A stretch of 64,000 nucleotides of DNA from contig JARFJB010001278.1 of assembly GCA_036346205.1 (NCBI GenBank), positions 5,587,501-5,651,500 of the forward strand, written 5' to 3'. Under the pieces are notes generated by a model. It saw only the letters and a program-made list of their open reading frames with translations. It was not told where the DNA came from and did no database searches. Shown here one piece after another: positions 42,525 through 54,524 of the stretch. This DNA comes from Vesta saturnalis. Lineage: Eukaryota > Arthropoda > Insecta > Coleoptera > Lampyridae. The stretch's first letter is position 1; every line of letters starts with the position of its first letter. Both the position numbers and the translations under genes were made by a program.

Positions 42525-43006
42525 GATCATATGCCTCGAGAAAACCAAGAAATATACGAAATTCCTTGTTCTGGATGCTTTCGATCGTACATAGGACAGA
42601 CGAATCCAAGGTTAAACATGAGAGCACAAGAGCACAACTTGGCAATAAAACAATTCAACACATCTTCCTAGGCTTGCCATCACATGGATACTGGTCACAA
42701 AATAAACACAGACAACGTTAAATTACTCGCTGCTGATTACACGTTGAATAAGCGCGTCATACGAGAGGCCATCAAAATTGAGGAAAGACCTTTGGCACTT
42801 AACAAGAGGAACGACACTTCGACAATATCATTTATTTGAAAAATTATCACAAACAAACGGGATTCACCTTTACAAGGAATTAACACTGGCGGGAGCTCCG
42901 ACAACCAACCAATTACAAATGATGATCACAATGTTCACACTACATCTACCTACAATGGACCCATCACACGTAGTAAAACGCGTATCAACACATCAAAAAT
43001 TAGAAG

Positions 43007-43008
<2 letters not shown>
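42525..43008 (+). pseudogene. Penelope-like element GIY-YIG endonuclease, plus-strand copy (PLE-2b)
   Basis: Reads MPRENQEIYEIPCSGCFRSY, IGQTNPRLNMRAQEHNLAIK, a stop, CHHMDTGHKINTDNVKLLAA, LNKRVIREAIKIEERPLALN and, after frame changes, TNDDHNVHTTSTYNGPITRS. The tail YNGPxTRSKTRI matches the minus-strand copy at 41416-41500, so both belong to one family. Only the endonuclease and tail are present, and the copy stops at a (TA)n tract. It lies head-to-head with PLE-2. Confidence 0.85.

Positions 43009-43050
<42 letters not shown>
43008..43050. repeat. (TA)n microsatellite
   Basis: About 21 TA units directly at the 3' end of PLE-2b. Confidence 0.95.
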
Positions 43051-43052
<2 letters not shown>

Positions 43053-43361
43053 GTCAAAATTCCTACTATATTTTTAAAGATGGGGAATTTGCGACAAAAT
43101 GCAAGTAGTCATAATTTTGTGATCTACTAAAAAGGTGCTGTACATTTTACTATTAACATTTGATTACTTGAAGATATATCATTTCTTAATATAGTTAGAA
43201 ATTTTTATTTTTTTACTAACATTTTTTGATATGTTGGAAAAGAAATTATTCACTAACTTAAATTAAATTAACAACTTTTCCTCATAGAAGTGAGAAAGCA
43301 TCTAATGATGAATGTATATTATTTGCTTATGTCTAAGTGCTTACTAATGTTTTTGTTTCAG
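43051..43361. other. AT-rich stretch, possible intron
   Basis: No feature other than the acceptor-like tract at its end (see candidate exon). Confidence 0.4.
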
Positions 43362-43403
43362 TGTCAATTACAAGTTTTGAAAAATATCGTAAAAAACATG
43401 AAG
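43362..43403 (+). other. Candidate 42-nt internal exon
   Basis: Preceded by a branch-point-like TTACTAAT, a pyrimidine tract and CAG (43359-43361), and followed by GTAAGTT at 43404. The 42 nt are open in the phase TG-TCA..., giving SITSFEKYRKKHE with a trailing G. The splice signals are the best seen in the window outside the elements, but an isolated 42-nt segment can occur by chance and no neighbouring exon was recognised. Confidence 0.35.
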
Positions 43404-43751
43404 GTAAGTTAAGGTTATAGTTAATTTTTTGGGCAATTTTAACATAGTTCACACAATTACTTAAAGCAGCTTCCGTGTCTTCCAAAGCCACCAGAATGTA
43501 ACGACAAGCAGAAAATAAAATTGTGAAATATCGTCGACCTTTTTACTTTAAAATTTATTTCAGTTTACTTTCTACAAACTTACAATTCGATGTAACAGAA
43601 GCAACCTACATTACTAATATAAAATTGTAAAAGTGAAATAAAATTCAAAATCGTTCCTAACTTAAAAGTTTAACATTTTTTATCCAGAGTCACTGTTTTA
43701 AGAAACACCAATGTATGGTGCAGTGTTAGAATTAATTATTAATTAAGTGGA
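43404..43751. other. Non-coding stretch
   Basis: No feature recognised. Confidence 0.5.
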
Positions 43752-43985
43752 CTTTGCAATTTAAAGTTTTTCATAAGTTTCATTTTGTTATTACATAAGC
43801 TATTTTGAAGTCAATTTTATATATTGAGTTGAGTATAAAGGTGATTAATAGTTCCTGCTTATGCGAACAACTGACAACATGTGTATCGCGTTTGATGTTT
43901 CAAAGCAGGTGGCGCCAAACTGAAGTGTACAAGTACGTCGGAACCATACCCATTACCACAGCGTAGTAAGGTCTAGTGTACCGGG
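43752..43985. repeat. Dispersed repeat, copy 1 (partner at 52890-53150)
   Basis: Direct match to 52890-53150 with landmarks TTTTCATAAGTTTC, GAGTTGAGTATAAAG, TGCTTATGCGAACAACTGA, TTTCAAAGCAGGTGG and ATACCCAYTRYCAYAGCG. It is interrupted on the right by MLE-7. Confidence 0.6.
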
Positions 43986-43986
43986 T

Positions 43987-45230
43987 GTCCCAATAAGAAT
44001 GGCCCTCGTTCATATATCAGAAACCGTTTATAGTACAGCTTCAAAAACAATTTTATAACACAAGCGACCTCGAGAAAAACCTGGAAATTATTTATAGAAT
44101 TGTAGAGGGCGTAACTGAGGAATAAAAATTAAAAAATAAATATTTTACAAATTTCCCCTAATTAAGAGGCACTATATTCTTATAAAAAATTCTGCGTAAT
44201 TTGATTTCACAAGTTTTAGTCCATCTTATCAAATGAGAGGTGGGGGAGAGTGGGAACCTTATTATGAAATAACGCATGTAACTCCGGTTCTGCTTATTCG
44301 ATCTTTACAAACTTAGTCTTGTTGAAATCAGCTCGTTTCCACTAATGTAAGAGTAATAATTTCGACACAACCTAGTAAGTAACATGCACGCTAGAGGGTG
44401 CTATTTATTTATTTGTTCTAATCTAGTTTTTTGTTAAATTATTAAATAGGAGTATGTAGTTTTAACCATGGATTACAAAAGTAGATCAAGTTAACAACAG
44501 AATGGCGAAACCGCATGTCGATATCTATTATGCCGTTATGTTTATTTTAGGTTAGGTCAATATCATGTAGTACTGCATCAAAGATTGAATGATCGCGATT
44601 ACGATATAAGCTTGGATTACTGTAACTGGTTGCTAGATATGGTATGTGACGACCCCTCAATTGCTGTCACGTATTTTGTGGTCAGATGAGACTACATTTA
44701 GAAGTGATGGTGAACCGTCACAATATGCACTATTGGTCACAGAATAATCCACGCTGGATGGAAGAGGTTCAACATCAGGGTCCATGGTCGGTAAATGTAT
44801 AGTGGGATATCATAGCTGATCTGATAATTGGACCTATCGATAGCTCAATTAATGGGGAACGCTACCTACCAACCCCTACCAATTCGTAGGTTCATGTCGT
44901 TCCAGCACGATGGGTGTCCGGTGCATTTCTCCCGAGAAATTGGACAATCATTAGATCATGCATACCCTGATAGATGAATAGGACGTGGAAGCGTTTTTTT
45001 TTGACCAGACAGATCACCAGACTTGACTGTCAGATTTCTCTGGGGAAGAATTAAACACCTTGCAACTAGGCCTACTACTCGAGACAACATGATCGATATA
45101 ATACGAAATCCATTCAGAGTATTTCGACAGCAGAAATTGAGACTGCTGTATAATCTACTCTTAAAAGAGTAAACGCTTGTGTCGAAAATGATGGACGACG
45201 ATTTGAACATTTAGGTCGTCACTAATTAAC
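43987..45230 (+). mobile_element. MLE-7: mariner-like element, right end not found
   Basis: The left end is at TACCGGGTGTCCCAATAAGA. The body carries a transposase remnant on the plus strand. No inverted copy of the left end was found before the (TA)n tract at 45289, so the right end is probably lost. Confidence 0.55.
44468..45225 (+). pseudogene. MLE-7 transposase, decayed
   Basis: From ATG 44468 the N-terminal half is unreadable beyond MDYKSRSS. Recognisable pieces: LWSDETTFRSDG (first aspartate, about 44678-44712), NRHNMHYWSQNNPRWMEE, PWSVNV, DLIIGPID, NGERYLP (to about 44865). Then FQHDGCPVHFSREIGQSLDH (second aspartate, about 44900-44960), WIGRG-like, and PDRSPDLTVRFLWGRIKHL (about 45005-45063), where the PLDFF segment is shortened. 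The C-terminus VNACVENDGRRFEHL ends near 45215. Frameshifts near 44770, 44870 and 44985. Same superfamily as the other MLEs. Confidence 0.7.
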
Positions 45231-45286
45231 TTGATTTTTCTGTTATATTCTATAGTGCTCTTTGTTTTACATTTATTTCAACATTA

Positions 45287-45288
<2 letters not shown>

Positions 45289-45352
<64 letters not shown>
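45289..45352. repeat. (TA)n microsatellite
   Basis: About 32 TA units downstream of MLE-7. Confidence 0.96.
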
Positions 45353-45354
<2 letters not shown>

Positions 45355-46825
45355 GGCAAATGTTTTTTCCATGTCCCACTACTTGTTTTGATATATTTCC
45401 AATTTAACTTACCTAACACCGTTTCCACGTGACAGTAACAGTAATATAGAAATATGATCGATATCATTATTTATAGGACAAGGAAACTAAGGGAGGGAGG
45501 TAAAATAAAAGTTTATAACACCAAATTGCGTTATTTCGAATAGTTGAACTAATAATTACTTAATATTGACAATAATGACTATAAACGAAATCCGTGTTGC
45601 TGTTAATAAATAATATAAACCATCTTTGGCACGTAGAGCATATCAAAACTGAAACTGTTTGCTTATTTTTAATAACTGCCTTTACAATGTAGCCATATAA
45701 TACAAAATATCTGGCTTTTTGTACATACATAAACCAAAATTTGAAAAAGGCATCATTTAAAAGTAAGTGATTAATTACAAAATGTACTTATGTGTGGTCA
45801 CGGTTCTTACCACATTCAGAAACCCCTAAATTAAAAAAATAGTATCAGTATAGACAATAAAAGGAATTGTAATTCGAGCCGTACCAAATACGTAGGTATA
45901 CATAAATTTATATAATTCCTAGCATTAAGTTGAGCACGACAAATAATCTTTCAAAATGAACCATTAAACAATCCCCAGCGGCGAATTAAGCGAGTATTAA
46001 TTAATTCATTTTCCGTTAATTTTATCTCATTTTTTAGGCGAAACCAAAAATACCAATCCCAAAGTAAATGCACGTGTTGCCGTGTTTACCCTTGATAACC
46101 AGTGATATATGGTTATTGCATAATTAACGGAAATCCAAGTGTGTGGAATTTTTTAATATAATGTGCAAAAAATCTGAATAGTTATTATAGTAAAAATAAT
46201 GTTGATTATGTTTAATTATTGCAACTTTTTAGAAATCCTCTCTTTTAAATTTCTTTTAATATAACATTGTATGTAGTTATTAAAATTCACGTATACCTAG
46301 CTAAAAAATGTATTTATCTAAAAAAAGTATATTTATTTAAATTTATATTCTTAAACCCTACTTAGTGAAATTCCATATTTAATAGCACTAATCTTTTAAA
46401 TACAATATAATTCCATAATTTTTTTAGCTAACATCTTATGGACAAGTAGAAGATCAAATTTTATAATTAAATGGCTCTGGCAAGATTGTATTTTGATTTC
46501 ATTATGTTGATGATATTTTAGCATGTTTTTTACTTGAATTTCATGCAGTTTACATTAACATAAATTTACATTAGAAAATTACAAATAAATTACTTTTGTA
46601 GATTTAATTAAATCTACATCTTAAAAAAACCCATATTGTTTAAATTAAAAATTTATATCACCATAAATCACATAAGTAAGTTGCATATAGATCATTGGTA
46701 TATAGAGCAATGTCGTTAACATTAAACGAAACAAATTTCAATAATTAAAAATTAAAAAAAAAAAATAAAAAATAAAATAAATAAAATAAAAATAAAAATA
46801 AATAAATAATAATTGAATCGTTGGT
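45353..46825. other. AT-rich stretch, no feature recognised
   Basis: Contains an A/T-only low-complexity block at about 46740-46810. Nothing coding seen. Confidence 0.5.
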
Positions 46826-49800
46826 CGCTAATAAATACCAGCAAGTCCGGTGAGGGGCGCGAAACCAGGAATCGCGTATAGAGAGTATGGTTGAAACGTG
46901 GTGATTGAAAGGTAAAGATTGAAAAAAAATGTACATGATATGTACATTTGGATATACAGTAAGTATACGATCTGTTATTTTTATCTAATTATGTCGTGAC
47001 AGTAGACATAACTGTTCCGGTAGTAGGACGATACCGTTAGTAGGGAATGCTACATCGTCCGGGGCACGATTTAGTAACCGGTCTGCTCGCTTATTACTCA
47101 AGAAACAATACAATTGCCTCGGATCGACCTGGCTACAAGGGGCGGTCAAGGTCGAAACAGACAGGCCCCGTTGCTCGACTGTGCAAGGAATGAATGGCGA
47201 GTCGGTACGTGGAATGTTAGGGTATGCATGGTAAAGAATTTGAAATTTCGAATGTAATGTATAAAGACACCTTGATATTCTGTGTGTATCGGAGACAAAG
47301 CGCAAAGGAAAGGATGCTGTGGAGATGGAGGATGGCAGCCTGGCACTATGGTCAGGAGTTGAGACGGAAGTGCATGGCGCAAAAGGAGTTGAGGTGATCA
47401 AAACGAAAAGATGTGTTAAACAGTACGAATTGGTATCTCCCCGGGTAATATGGGTTAGAATGAAAGTGGAGTTTCGAAGAATTTTTCTTATTGCATGCTA
47501 TGCACCGGTGAATGGAGAAAGAGACCAGGAGCGTGAGAACTTCTGGAATGAAGGGAGAACGTGTTGAACGTATGTAAGCCAAACGAAAGAGTGATTATTT
47601 GGGGATATGAACGGATGGGTGGGTGTACAGAGAACATAGTGAACGCGTTCTAGGAAAGTTCGGAGACCAAAGAATTGAGAATGGTGAACACCTGCTGAAC
47701 ATCTGTGTGGAGAAGCCTGTTTGTATCCAATACGTGGTTTAAACATAAAAATGTGAATATGTATACATGGCAAAGAGGTGAATCTAAAAGTATGATAGAC
47801 TTGATAGTGTATGATGAACGGCTTAGAAACCTGGTGAAAGACAAAAAGTAATGCGCGGGAGTGTGGATCGGACCACTTTTGGTTATATCGAGAGTGTTTT
47901 AGGGAAAAGTGGGTTGGAGAAGGAAAGCAAACGTAGTGCGAACGTCCAGAATTAGGGTTGACAAACTAGTGGATAATGGTGCGAGAATGAAATACGCAGA
48001 TGCTGTGAATAAAGAGTTGAATGGAATGAAACAGTGTGGAACGAACAAATAAAAGACACTGACGTTGAAAGTGCATGGATAAGCTTGAAAACTCTGTTGT
48101 CAATTGTGCCGTGCGAATATGTGGAAGAGTGATTGTAGGTAGACAGAAAAAATGTGCTTGGTGGAATGAGTCGGTAAAAAAGGCAGTAAGTAAGAAAAAA
48201 GATGCGTACATGGCAATGATTGCTGCAAAAAATGAGACTGAGAAAAACGATTGTATGAGGTGTACAGATTAAGAAACAAAGAAGGAAGGAGGCAGTGAGA
48301 ATAAGTAAAGAGGAAGTGATGGCTGTGGAAGGAGAAAAATGCAGAATGATTTTGAAAACAAAAACTCTTCTGGAAATGGGTCAAAAATACAAAACGTGGA
48401 AAACAGAACGCTGCAGGAGTGATGAATGATAGAAACGAAATAGTATGGGACGATTGTGAAGTGAGGAAATGCTGGCAAAATATTTCGGAAAGCTGTACAG
48501 TAGTGAGGAATAAGACTGAAGGGTTAAATAAGGAGAATATAGAAGAAAGGATGAATGAAACTGAGAAGGATATTGGAATAAATGAGGTAGAAAACGGTAG
48601 GAAGGTTGAAAAACGGCAAGGAGCAGGCAGATGAAATCACTGGTGAAATGCTCAAGTATGGTGGTCAAAGCTTATACGAAGATTGGTGAATTATTCAATG
48701 TATGCCTTTATGTGGAAAAGTGCCGAGTGATTGGAAGAGCGCGATCATTGTACCATTGTATAAGGTAAGGGAACAAGAGTGATTGTAAGAACTACAGAGG
48801 AATAAGCTTGCTCAGCGTGCCTGGTAAAGTATTTGGAAGAATACTGATTGATAGAGTACGGAAACTACACAACTAAGATGTGGGATGTGCAAGGTGGCTT
48901 CATGCCAGGGAGAGGATGTGTCGATCAGATGGTTGCTCTCCAGCAGGTGATCGAAAAGTGTTTAAAGGTAAAAGGAAGTTGTACTGTGCGTTTGTAGATC
49001 TGGAGAAAGCATACAGAGTGAATAGAGAGAAGCTGTGGGAAATATTAAATGAATATGGCGTAAATAAAGGTCTAATAAATGGAATAAGGGCAGTATACAA
49101 CGGTAGTCGGGCATGTGTTAGGGTGAGAGGGTGTGAGTGAATACTTTAATATTGAGCAAGGAGTGCGACAAGGCTGTGTGATGTCACCGTGGTTGTTCAA
49201 TGTATACATGGATAAATGTCTTAGACAAGCATGTTACGATACAAATGGTGTAATGGTTGGTGACGTAAATGTACGACTCTGGTGTATGCAGATGACACAG
49301 CCTTATTAAGTGACAGTGCGGATGAGCTACAAACCGCTCTGAGGAAGTTTGATACAGTCTGTGAGAGCATGGACCTAAAGGTAAACGTGAACAAAACTAA
49401 GATTGTGGTGTTCAATCGGGAAGGTGGAAAGGAGAGTAGAGTATTTACTCTGCAAGATGAAATGTGGAGCAAGTGGACGAGCTGGTATATGTCGGTAGAA
49501 TGTTTACTGCAGATGGTACAATTGAGAGCGAGATTGGACGAAGGGTCAATGCTGGAAGGAAAGTGATTGGAAGTATGTGGACGATAATGAGAAATGAAAG
49601 CATGAGCCTAGCTGCGAAACGAGCAATCTATAATGGCGTATTCGTCCCATCAGTACTGTATGGAAGTGAGACATGGGTATGTCAAAAAAAGCACGAAAGA
49701 AAAATAAATGCTGTGGGTATGAGATTTCTGAGAAGCGCATGTGGTAAAACGAGAAGGGACAAGATAAAAAATGAATGCATAATGAGGGGTGGTGAGGAAA

Positions 49801-50170
49801 AGACGATGATGGATAGATATAAAAGTTGTACATTACGTTGGTTTGGTCACATTGAGAGAATGAAAACAAAGATTAACGAAACAAATATATGTGGGTGACG
49901 TTAGGGGAAAGGCCGGGCCTGGTAGGCCGCGTAAAACTTGGCTGAATGTAGTAGAATCTTTGATAAAGGAAAGAAAGATAAGGAGTTCTAAAAACAAAAG
50001 GACATATCAGAGACTATGTATGAATCTTGCGGAAGCTAGGGAGGTATGTAGAGATAGGAAAGCATGGCGAAAGATTGTGAATGAAAAATAAATAAGAGGC
50101 AGGGATTGTTTTGCCTACCCCGCAAGGGAATGGCGTGAAGGTTAAGAAGGTAAGAAGAAAGAAGGTTAAG
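46826..50170 (+). mobile_element. Second RTE-like non-LTR retrotransposon (about 3.3 kb)
   Basis: GC content rises at about 46826 and falls after about 50170. The body has the same endonuclease-RT order as the element at 35.5 kb but a different sequence. The 3' end is a run of AAGG/TTAAGAAGG-type repeats (50140-50170) rather than poly(A). The 5' boundary is estimated from composition; no target-site duplication was identified. Confidence 0.75.
47190..50091 (+). pseudogene. RTE-like endonuclease/reverse transcriptase, multiply frameshifted
   Basis: Endonuclease: WRVGTWNVR (about 47195), then AVEMEDGSLALWSGVE, CYAPVNGERDQ (47495-47530), IIFGDMNGWVG-like (about 47595-47625), RIENGEHLLNICVEKP, NMYTWQRGESKSMIDLIVYD (47753-47815). 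RT: KNCKNYRGISLLSV-like (about 48785-48815), KLYCAFVDLEKAYRVNREKL (about 48970-49030), EQGVRQGCVMSPWLFNVYMD (about 49155-49210) and the catalytic MYADDTALLSDSADELQ (49282). The C-terminus has YVGRMFTADGTIESEIGRRV, YGSETWVCQKKHERKINAVG, TLRWFGHIERM, GPGRPRKTW and CRDRKAWRKIV, ending at 50091. Frame changes near 47570, 47700, 48060, 48270, 48640, 48890, 49140, 49250, 49480 and 49890 show it is older than the 35.5-kb copy. Confidence 0.85.
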
Positions 50171-50785
50171 AATTCTAACACAAATAGCACAAGCAAATGG
50201 TTACATTTCAAATACAATCGATACTTTCGTTAAAAATCAATATTTACACAGTTAACACAGAACCGCTAAAAAATAAATACATATTATTTTCATACACATT
50301 ACATATCATTTCAGAAAAAGTAGCACAGACATTACAAAAGAAGAAGTGCAAAGTAGCTTTCAAAACCAATACCAATGTTCTTATACCTTTATTTAATGCG
50401 AAAGATCCATCTAACGACATTTTAAGTCTTTTATAAACCCATTCTTAAACCGTTCAAATGCAAATCACTTAAAACGACAAGAATAAAAGACATTAGATAT
50501 TACAAATGTAAACACACAGACAACATTGACTCAATCGTAAATAGTTGTAAACGCAGGAGGAGATGAGCCATGAACGTCATCTATCTCAACTTTGACCTTT
50601 TTCGATGTTAAGCCTTTTAAATGTAAGTGTTCAGTCACCGCTCGAAATTTTTTTGCTTCAAAATTTCAAAATGATGCTTACTAAAACTAAACAATCTTCT
50701 ATATTACGAGAACCGTCTATTTGATACTTTAAAGAAATTATTGAACGATCCTCGTAAGGTATTCTACCTTTTTAACTGTGTGTCG

Positions 50786-50786
<1 letters not shown>
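50171..50786. other. Non-coding stretch
   Basis: A 79-codon frame at 50197-50436 has no recognisable motif. Nothing else seen. Confidence 0.45.
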
Positions 50787-50828
<42 letters not shown>

Positions 50829-51370
50829 TGTGTGTGTGTGTGTTGTGTGTGTGTGTGCGTGCGTGCGTGCGCGTGGCGCGTGCGTGATCGCGTGCGCTTT
50901 CGTGCTGCGTGCTGCGTGCGTCGTTTGGTAATTTTGTCTGTGTCTTGTGTAATTTGTCTGTGTGTCTTGTGTCTGTGTGTCTGTGAGTCTGTGTGTATAC
51001 GTGTCTGTGTGTCTGTGTTAGTGTCTGTGTGTCTGTGTTTTGTGTGTCAGGTTGTCTGTGTGTCTGTATGTCTTGTGTCTGTGTACCCGGTGTCTATGTG
51101 TCCGTGTGTCCTGTGTCCGTGGTGTCCGTGTTTTGTCTGTGTTTGTGTCTGTGTCTTGTGTCTTGTGTCTGTGTGCCTTGTGTCTGTGCGTATTGTATCT
51201 GTATCTGTGTGTCTGCGTCTGCTGTCTACTTGTGCGTGTCTGGTGTCTTGTGTTTTGTGTCTGTGTGTCTTGTGTGTCTGTGTCTGTGTGTCAGGTGTCT
51301 GTGTTGTTTCTGTGTCTGTGTGCTGTGTGTCTGTGTGTCTGTGTTTGGTCTGTGTCTGTGTTTTTGTGTC

Positions 51371-51411
<41 letters not shown>

Positions 51412-51804
51412 TTGTCTTGTGTCTGTTTGTCTTGTGTCTGTTTATCTGTTTGTGTCTGTGTGTCTTGTGTCTGTGTGTCTTGTGTCTTGTGTGTCTTGTG
51501 TCTGTGTCCTTATGTCTGTGTCTGTGTCTTGTCCAAGTTTGTCTGTGTGTCTGTGTGTCTGTGTTGTCTTTGTCGTGTGTCGTGTGCCTGTGTGCCTGTC
51601 GGTGCGTGCGTGTCGCGTGCGTGCGCGTGCGTGCGTGTGCGTGCTGTGCGTGTGCGTGCGTGGTGCGTGCGTGTGCGTGTGCGTGTGCGTGGCGTGCGCT
51701 GCGCGTGCGCGTGTGCGTGTGCGTGTACGTGTACGTGTGCGCGTGCGTGCGTGTGCGTATGCCTGTGCGTGCGTGTGCGCGCGTGTGCGTGTGCGTGTGC
51801 GTGT
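50787..51804. repeat. 1-kb (TG)n / (TGTC)n / (GCGTG)n array
   Basis: Three zones: pure TG runs (50787-50870), a long TGTCTGTG-type zone (about 50935-51590) and a GCGTGTGC-type zone (about 51598-51804). The long open frames across it on both strands encode only V/C or T/H low-complexity strings and are artefacts of the repeat. Confidence 0.95.
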
Positions 51805-52889
51805 AAAAATATTTTATTCGATTAATTATGTTGATTAGGGATGTTGTGAAAACGTTGCTGAGAAAATTTTGTTTAATTGATGAAGTCAATATACGTTCAG
51901 TCTTTCATTTATCTTCATTATCGTGGAATGCTTTGTATCATTCTGTCTCAATGGAACTTTCTCTATTAAATTTTGCTTGAGTAAAGTTTACCTTGTTGAA
52001 TGATGATCGATTTGAGATTGAAAATATCATAGTATAGCCGTAAAAGTGTGTTGTGCAACTGTTCAAATTTTCAAAATGTAAAAACTCGAACTCAAGATGC
52101 GAATATGTAGTACAGTAAAGTAATGTTCAGGTGTACGAAGTTGCTATGCGTCGGTCAATTGTGAGTTAGGTATATTATCCATTGGTTGTTAACGAAGGGA
52201 ATGTAACCGATTAATAGGTCAGGTTTTGGAGAATTTACGGTTTTAACAGATGCATTGTTTTGTGGAGATTTCAGTTTTTTTAAATAGTGTACGAAGAGGC
52301 CTATGCAGGTATAGCCGATATGTTCAGATATCGTTTAAAAAAGGGGGGCTGACTGTAAGCTAAATATTGAATAGTGCCAAGGAGGTTACGTTAAGTTGGA
52401 TTGAAAAGATCAAACTTAAAGTTTGGGAACTTTTGTTGGATATCATAGAAATATTAACTTAAACCATTATGATTTAAATTATCGTCAATTGTATGTTGCT
52501 TAATAAATGCATTTTAGTTAGTATTGTTAATTGCAAGGTGAATTTGAAGATTTGAGTAAAGGTGAAGTACATACATTTTGATTGGCGACTAATTAAAGGT
52601 ACCGAGAGTACATAGCAATTTAAAATTATACATAACTGTCCTTAAAATTGAATTGTTCATTTCTCCTTACCGTCAGTTCCAATTTGGTATTTTCTTTATT
52701 TATCTCGCGTTATGGTGATCAGAATCGACGCAGTTAGTCTGTGGGTGTAATTTTGGTTTAATTGGGCGACTGAGTTTTCTTATACGATTAAGAGTTAGAT
52801 AGGAATATGTTACCAATTTATGGTAACATATTCCTATCTAACTCAGAAGTTTCAGAAGTAATTATCACATTTGGTGAATTTATTGAGAA
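51805..52889. other. Non-coding stretch
   Basis: A short inverted repeat of about 20 bp (TTAGATAGGAATATGTTACC at 52795 and its complement from 52822) forms a hairpin. Nothing coding seen. Confidence 0.5.
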
Positions 52890-53150
52890 AGCTTAAAGCT
52901 TTTCATGAGTTTCCCTTTGCTATTACACAAGAAATTTTGAAATTAATTTTGTAGGTTGTGTTGAGTATTAAGATAAGTAAATAGCTTGCGTTCCTGTTTA
53001 TGCGAAGAACTGAGAACATTCTCATGACATATCGGGTTAGACATTTTAAAGCAGGTTGGGCCAAATTGACGTATATAACTATGTGTTTGTAAGTATAGAC
53101 CACGGCCCATTAACTAAGCTACTTACTATACCCACTGTCATAGCGGATTC
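52890..53150. repeat. Dispersed repeat, copy 2 (partner at 43752-43985)
   Basis: Direct match to the copy at 43.8 kb over about 240 bp with substitutions. This copy extends further right because it is not interrupted by an MLE. Confidence 0.6.
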
Positions 53151-54522
53151 ATGTCTAAAGTACGTCCCAGCATATCAGAGAGTAATACATCGTGTTATTA
53201 GTGAAATAGTGCCGTTTTTTAATGGAAGCGCCAAACAAAAATAAGTAGGAAACCGAGCTAGTTTAAACTAAGATGCTGTAAATGTGCCCCCAGCAAAATA
53301 TAAATAAAAACGTTTCAGGTAAACGGCAAATAGAAGACGGCTCTTTCGACTTAAGCCTGAAGATCAAATCGACGTGTAATAAAAATTGTAAATTTTTATA
53401 TTTGACAGACCTTATATTTATATGCCTTTAATAAGTACACCACTGCTCTGTCGCTGTTTAGATGATTTATTACTCTCTAATATTCTGGGATGTACTATAG
53501 TGTACATTTTTCTCAACATTTTCATTTAAGTTAAACTTAATGAAGTCCTTAAATTAGTCAATTTCCTGTTGAGTTTAGTTCATTTTCTAAAAATTTCTGA
53601 ACTACTTGGGTATAAACCCGCATGATAAATGCATAATGTTACATGTTAACAAAATTTTGGGATGAACATGAATTGCGTTAATGAATAGTTAATTTTGAGA
53701 CAAATTTCCGATCTTTAAAAATGTAGGAGCATATTTTGTCAATATATAATTTCCACTTTATAATAAAAATGCCAATTAATTCAATCATGCTCATTTAAAT
53801 ATTATTAATTAGTAATAACAACTAAATTTTATACTCTACCAATGAAACATTTAAATCTTTCAATAGTAAGAATAAATAAATAATTATATAATTTTCACCT
53901 TCCGATACAATTTCTAATTTCCTGCATTTAAGTGGAATTGCTACCAATGGTTGTTATCATCGCAAAAACTAAACCCAACTTAATAGTTTCAAATTTGACT
54001 TATTTAAAAATTTCCGGTAGTCATTCATCACTTTTGTTATCCTTAATGATACTTGAAAACCATATTTCTCAATTTATAACGCGTATAATGGGGCGCGCCT
54101 TCACATTTACCATTTAACTTGTAATTAATATGTCTGAGGATAATAAAATGCCGAAAATTAAGACAATAATTAAATATAAAGCCTGTTTCATGTTCGTTTC
54201 AATATATTTATTTCTTTTTGTTTTCAGTTTTTAATTTATACGATTTACGTTTAATACCAAAGGACTATCCTTGCACATAGTTTTTAATATACCTTTAGAT
54301 TTTAATGTACTTTACACTTTTACACAAAGAAAATAGGAATGGTTTATAGAAAAGAGAAATAAAGTTTAGTGATGGTTTCGTATTTTCAAAGTCGGATAAT
54401 TTTGTTGTAATAGATGATGAGGACGTATCAGTTACTATCTTTACGGGTAAATTTTGAACCACTTAATCAGGTTTTCTTGATATCTTTATCGTTTCGTATA
54501 TTTTCTGTAACCAACTGCGTTG
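53151..54522. other. AT-rich stretch, no feature recognised
   Basis: Short frames without motifs; no element end or RNA gene seen. Confidence 0.5.
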
Positions 54523-54524
54523 TA

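Noticed and set aside
46985..50217. Minus-strand frames rich in S, F, H
   Set aside because: Antisense shadows of the second RTE-like element.
50778..51889. Open frames of 260-342 codons on both strands
   Set aside because: Artefact of the TG/TGTC/GCGTG array; composition is purely repeat-driven.
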